Source: Oligoflexia bacterium
GTDB taxonomy: Bacteria; Bdellovibrionota; JAFGOL01
Assembly (NCBI GenBank): GCA_016926495.1
Contig: JAFGOL010000170.1
Location: 1 to 9,828, forward strand
Direction of reading: 5' to 3'
DNA: 9,828 nucleotides
Shown in pieces: positions 7,226-9,828 of the stretch; position 1 is the stretch's first letter, and every line of letters begins with the position of its first letter. Under the pieces are notes generated by a model that saw only the letters and a program-made list of their open reading frames with translations, had not been told where the DNA came from and made no database searches. A program made the position numbers and the translations under genes.

Positions 7226-7634
7226 TATCAGCCTCCGCTTTCTGGCAGATTTCGGTCAATACGCCAAACGTGGACCTGGGATGGGCAAAGCATATTTTTT
7301 TACCGTCAGCGCCTTTTTTGGGAGCCTTGTTTATAAGGTCAACAAGGTTCCGGTTCATCCTGTCAATTACCTGCTCAAGGTCTTCGGCTTCGTATGCTAT
7401 GTGATGAACGCCCTGGCCTTTTGAATCCAGGAATTTTTGGACCGGTGACTGATCATTAAGGGGTTCAAGAAGCTCAATATGCACTTCCCCCACTTTTAAA
7501 AAACATACTTTTACTCCCTGTTCAGGGACTTCCTCTATTTTCTCAATTTCAAGCCCCAGCACATACTGGTAATAGGGCAGTTGCTCGTCTATGCTGTTAA
7601 CGGCTATGCCTATATGGTCAATTTTTTTTACCAC
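7218..7634 (-). CDS. mce: Methylmalonyl-CoA epimerase
   Basis: Vicinal-oxygen-chelate metalloenzyme of 138 residues that interconverts (R)- and (S)-methylmalonyl-CoA, linking the mutase product to the decarboxylase substrate. Two beta-alpha-beta-beta-beta modules are visible, the first from IDHIGIAV and the second from GVHHIAYE. Likely metal ligands by family pattern are His7, Glu54 (in HIELLEPL), His78 (second His of VHHIAY) and Glu128 (in LTEI). The segment [14 protein letters not shown] (116-129) is typical of epimerases. The start is GTG at 7634, inside the last codons of meaB (17 bp overlap), with AGGGGGACC upstream; the 3' end overlaps mmdA. Complete and of normal length. Confidence 0.92.
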   Translation of the reverse strand: MVKKIDHIGIAVNSIDEQLPYYQYVLGLEIEKIEEVPEQGVKVCFLKVGEVHIELLEPLNDQSPVQKFLDSKGQGVHHIAYEAEDLEQVIDRMNRNLVDLINKAPKKGADGKKICFAHPRSTFGVLTEICQKAEADNE

Positions 7635-8361
7635 TTTTCAGGTCCCCCTCGTAATTCAAGCACAGGTCAATCTTATTTACAAGCCCGGATATTCCCTTCC
7701 CTTCAGTGGCAACAGTCGTAAGCAGGATTTTTTTATCCCCGTATATTGATCTTATATATCCGCAGAATTGTTCCGTACCGCTTATATCAGCCTTGTTCAC
7801 AACAAAAATATCGCCTATCTCGGTAAGGCCGACCTTCATAAGCTGGATGTCGTCGCCGGTCCCGGCGTGCAACACAAGCACAACAACATCGCTTATTCCG
7901 GCCACGGCGGTTTCACTCTGTCCGGCGCCGGTGGTTTCAATAATGATGTATTCAAATCCGGCGGCCCTGAATACGCAAACCATGCCTTCCGCTGCCTCGC
8001 TTATGCCTCCTGCCGCTCCCCTGGTGGCAACGCTTCTTATGTATACCTTTTCCCTGGTTGATCCCATCCTTATCCTGTCACCCAGTATAGCGCCTCCTGA
8101 AATCGATGAGCTGGGGTCTACGGCAATAACCGCGATCTTTTTGCCTCTTTTTACATATTCATCGACACAGGAATTTATAAGCGTGCTTTTTCCCGCGCCC
8201 GCGGCACCTGTGACAGCAATTACATGTCCTTCGGACCTGACTGCTTTAAGCTCTGCGATAAGTTCTGCATAACCTGTTTCTTTATTTTCAATAATACTTA
8301 AGGCCCGTGATATATGTTTCGGTTCGCCCGCTATTATTTTTTTTACAGCGCCTTTCATCAC
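7618..8361 (-). CDS. meaB: MeaB/ArgK-type G3E GTPase, C-terminally short
   Basis: Chaperone GTPase that loads and protects the B12 cofactor of methylmalonyl-CoA mutase. Motifs in the 247 residues: Walker A GAAGAGKS (52-59), DPSSSISGGAILGDRIRM (82-99), a MeaB signature with the Mg-linked Asp82, ETTGAGQSE (142-150), GTGDDIQLMK (167-176) and the base-recognition NKAD (189-192), then VATEGKGI (217-224). Known MeaB proteins are roughly 310-330 residues and end with a helical dimerisation arm. Here the protein stops soon after the G domain, at the point where the arm should begin, and the N-terminal extension is also brief. The epimerase gene starts inside its last codons, so this looks like a natural end, not a sequencing error. 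GTG at 8361 gives a GTGA overlap with the mutase small subunit; ATG at 8358 is an alternative. Confidence 0.9.
   Translation of the reverse strand: MMKGAVKKIIAGEPKHISRALSIIENKETGYAELIAELKAVRSEGHVIAVTGAAGAGKSTLINSCVDEYVKRGKKIAVIAVDPSSSISGGAILGDRIRMGSTREKVYIRSVATRGAAGGISEAAEGMVCVFRAAGFEYIIIETTGAGQSETAVAGISDVVVLVLHAGTGDDIQLMKVGLTEIGDIFVVNKADISGTEQFCGYIRSIYGDKKILLTTVATEGKGISGLVNKIDLCLNYEGDLKSGKKN
7622..7629 (-). other. A8 tract in the meaB/mce overlap
   Basis: On the minus strand the last sense codons of meaB read GGT AAA AAA AAT TGA, while mce reads GTG GTA AAA AAA ATT GAC. If one A were lost from the transcript, meaB would read straight into the mce frame as [11 protein letters not shown]. The tract and the frames are seen directly; slippage is only a possibility, and A8-A9 tracts also occur elsewhere in the window (232-240, 2187-2194, 8337-8344). 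Confidence 0.5.
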
Positions 8362-8765
8362 CCGCGCCCTGTTTTTGCGTTTTGGCGAATATAGTCGATG
8401 ACCGCTTCGGTCGGGGTTTCAGAGGGAAATATCATGTCCATGCCGTGCCTGAGCAGCCCCTGTACGTCAGCTTCCGGAATAACTCCGCCTCCGAATATTT
8501 TTACGTCCTTAAGCCCGAGTTTTTTTATTTCGCGCGCCACCATGGGAAAAAGCTCGTTATGCGCTCCGCTCAAAAGGCTGAGCCCCACAAAACCGACATC
8601 TTCCTCAAGGGCGATGCGGGCTATTTCCTCCGGGGTCTTCCTTATCCCGGTATATATAACTTCAAAACCCGCGTCCATAAGGGCCCTTGCTATGACCTTG
8701 GCCCCCCTGTCGTGACCGTCAAGGCCGGGTTTTGCGATAAGTATCCTTATTTTCGCGTCTGCCAA
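8358..8765 (-). CDS. mcmA2: Methylmalonyl-CoA mutase small subunit, cobalamin-binding domain
   Basis: Stand-alone B12-binding subunit of 135 residues. It carries the base-off/His-on motif DGHDRG (residues 16-21, with Asp16, His18 and Gly21 as DxHxxG), in which His18 is the lower cobalt ligand, followed by SLLSGAH (58-64) and GGGVIPEADV (91-100) of the Rossmann-like cobalamin fold. It pairs with the separate catalytic subunit encoded 13 bp upstream; this split architecture is known from archaeal and some bacterial mutases. The start is TTG at 8765, well supported by AAGGGAGG 7 bp upstream. Isobutyryl-CoA mutase small subunits look alike, so the substrate call depends on the epimerase and decarboxylase in the operon. 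Confidence 0.92.
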   Translation of the reverse strand: MADAKIRILIAKPGLDGHDRGAKVIARALMDAGFEVIYTGIRKTPEEIARIALEEDVGFVGLSLLSGAHNELFPMVAREIKKLGLKDVKIFGGGVIPEADVQGLLRHGMDMIFPSETPTEAVIDYIRQNAKTGRG

Positions 8766-8770
8766 AATAA

Positions 8771-8779
8771 AACCTCCCT
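8771..8779 (-). promoter_or_regulatory. Ribosome-binding site that fixes the TTG start of the mutase small subunit
   Basis: AAGGGAGG on the minus strand overlaps the TAA stop of the mutase large subunit and sits 7 bp before TTG at 8765. It is the strongest Shine-Dalgarno in the operon and explains use of a rare start codon. Confidence 0.65.
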
Positions 8780-9828
8780 TAAATTATAACCTTCTCCCTG
8801 TACTCGCCGAAAACCTCCCTGAGTACATCGCATATCTCGCCTATAGTACAATAACAGCTTACAGCCTCAATAAAAAATGGCATCATGTTTATATTGCCGT
8901 TCGCCGCAGCCTCCCTTATTTTTTGCAGGCCTGCCTTAACTTCAGTTTGTGAACGGTTAGCCTTAACCTGTCGCAGCCTCTTGATCTGCCTTTTTTCCAC
9001 CCCGGGATCGGGCTTTGATATTTTGTGGGAGGTTTTAACGCCTCCTGTATATTCATTCACACCCACAACAATGCGCTGCCTGCTTTCAATATCCTTCTGG
9101 TATTTATAGGCGGCGTCCTGCACCTGGTGCTGAACATAACCGTTTTCAATAGCTTTTATCATTCCGCCCATATCGTCTATTTTATTTATATACTCCCGGG
9201 CCTCCTTTTCTATCAGGTCGGTTAAATGCTCAACAAAATACGAGCCTGCGAGCGGATCAACAGTGTTTGTCACACCTGACTCCTCCGCTATTATCTGCTG
9301 TGTCCTGAGTGCGATTTCCACACTCTCCTGAGTGGGAAGGGCCAGCGCCTCGTCCCTTGAATTTGTATGCAGGCTCTGGGTCCCGCCCAGCACGGCCGCC
9401 AATGCCTGAAGCGTAACACGGACAATATTGTTATCCGGCTGTACCGCCGTAAGCGCGGAGCCCGCTGTTTGCGCGTGAAACCTCAGCATCATGGACCTGG
9501 GATCCCGCGCGTTAAAACGCTGCTTCATTATCTTTGCCCACAGCCTGCGGGCCGCCCTGAACTTGGCAGCTTCCTCGAACAAATCATTATGCGCGTTGAA
9601 AAAAAACGAAACCCTCGGCGCAAAAGAGTCAATATCAAGCCCGGCTTTTCGCGCGGCCTCTATATACGCAATCCCGTCAGCCAGCGTAAAGCCCACTTCC
9701 TGCGCGGCCGTAGCTCCCGCTTCGCGTATATGGTACCCGGACACGCTGATGCTGTTCCATCCGGGCATTTCCGCCGAGCAAAATTCAAAAATATCGGTAA
9801 TAAGCTTCATGGATGGGCCGGGCGGAAA
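8779..9828 (-). CDS. mcmA1: Methylmalonyl-CoA mutase large (catalytic) subunit, C-terminal part
   Basis: The TIM-barrel catalytic subunit that rearranges succinyl-CoA and methylmalonyl-CoA through a B12 radical. The reading frame stays open to the right edge (residues FPPGPS precede the internal Met at 9810), so about 349 C-terminal residues of an expected 540-560 are present and the true start is outside. Visible family motifs are [15 protein letters not shown] with the active-site Tyr-His pair, [37 protein letters not shown] and [13 protein letters not shown]. The chain ends at the usual place for a split mutase, without a cobalamin-binding domain, which is encoded by the next gene. The arginine that binds the substrate carboxylate and separates methylmalonyl-CoA from isobutyryl-CoA mutases would lie about five codons beyond the edge. 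First visible gene of the operon. Confidence 0.93.
   Translation of the reverse strand, partial: FPPGPSMKLITDIFEFCSAEMPGWNSISVSGYHIREAGATAAQEVGFTLADGIAYIEAARKAGLDIDSFAPRVSFFFNAHNDLFEEAAKFRAARRLWAKIMKQRFNARDPRSMMLRFHAQTAGSALTAVQPDNNIVRVTLQALAAVLGGTQSLHTNSRDEALALPTQESVEIALRTQQIIAEESGVTNTVDPLAGSYFVEHLTDLIEKEAREYINKIDDMGGMIKAIENGYVQHQVQDAAYKYQKDIESRQRIVVGVNEYTGGVKTSHKISKPDPGVEKRQIKRLRQVKANRSQTEVKAGLQKIREAAANGNINMMPFFIEAVSCYCTIGEICDVLREVFGEYREKVII

Noticed and set aside
7706..8272. 188-codon plus-strand frame opposite meaB
   Set aside because: Antisense to all GTPase motifs and low complexity; no ribosome-binding site or domain.
8779..9828. Frameshifted or truncated mutase
   Set aside because: The frame is intact and simply continues past the window edge; the missing B12 domain is encoded separately downstream.

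Overview
The window looks like chromosomal DNA of an anaerobic, diderm (outer-membrane-bearing) bacterium of moderate GC content. The diderm call rests on one large and two small predicted outer-membrane beta-barrels and a lipoprotein. The anaerobe call rests on a biotin-dependent, sodium-pumping acyl-CoA decarboxylase. I cannot assign a phylum. The barrel at 631-1722 resembles the FadL/PorV/UPF0164 type known from spirochaetes and other diderm lineages, but that is not diagnostic.

Layout. (1) 1-2522, minus strand: a possible operon read as lipoprotein, then large beta-barrel, then era GTPase, which runs off the left edge. Genes are 8 to 15 bp apart or overlap. (2) 2523-2627: an AT-rich divergent promoter region. 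(3) 2628-3746, plus strand: two small secreted beta-barrel proteins of unknown function. (4) 3760-9828, minus strand: an eight-gene, tightly packed operon that fills the rest and enters from beyond the right edge. Its order is mutase large subunit (partial), mutase B12-binding small subunit, MeaB-type GTPase, methylmalonyl-CoA epimerase, then decarboxylase subunits alpha, delta, gamma (biotin carrier) and beta.

How it works together. From known families, B12-dependent mutase converts succinyl-CoA to (R)-methylmalonyl-CoA, with the MeaB-type GTPase guarding the cofactor. Epimerase gives the (S)-isomer. The alpha subunit moves its carboxyl group to biotin on the gamma subunit, and the beta subunit decarboxylates carboxybiotin while exporting Na+. 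The delta subunit holds the complex at the membrane. The result is propionyl-CoA plus a sodium gradient: the energy-conserving end of the succinate-to-propionate route. No biotin carboxylase gene is present, which favours the decarboxylating direction.

Most notable: a G9 tract acts as the ribosome-binding site of the large barrel; the MeaB-type protein is short at its C-terminus; an A8 tract sits in the meaB/epimerase overlap; and the lipoprotein has an acidic glycine-rich loop followed by a four-cysteine cluster. The metabolic operon is of known kind. The outer-membrane genes are the least explained part. I saw no RNA genes, CRISPR arrays, insertion sequences or convincing intrinsic terminators.
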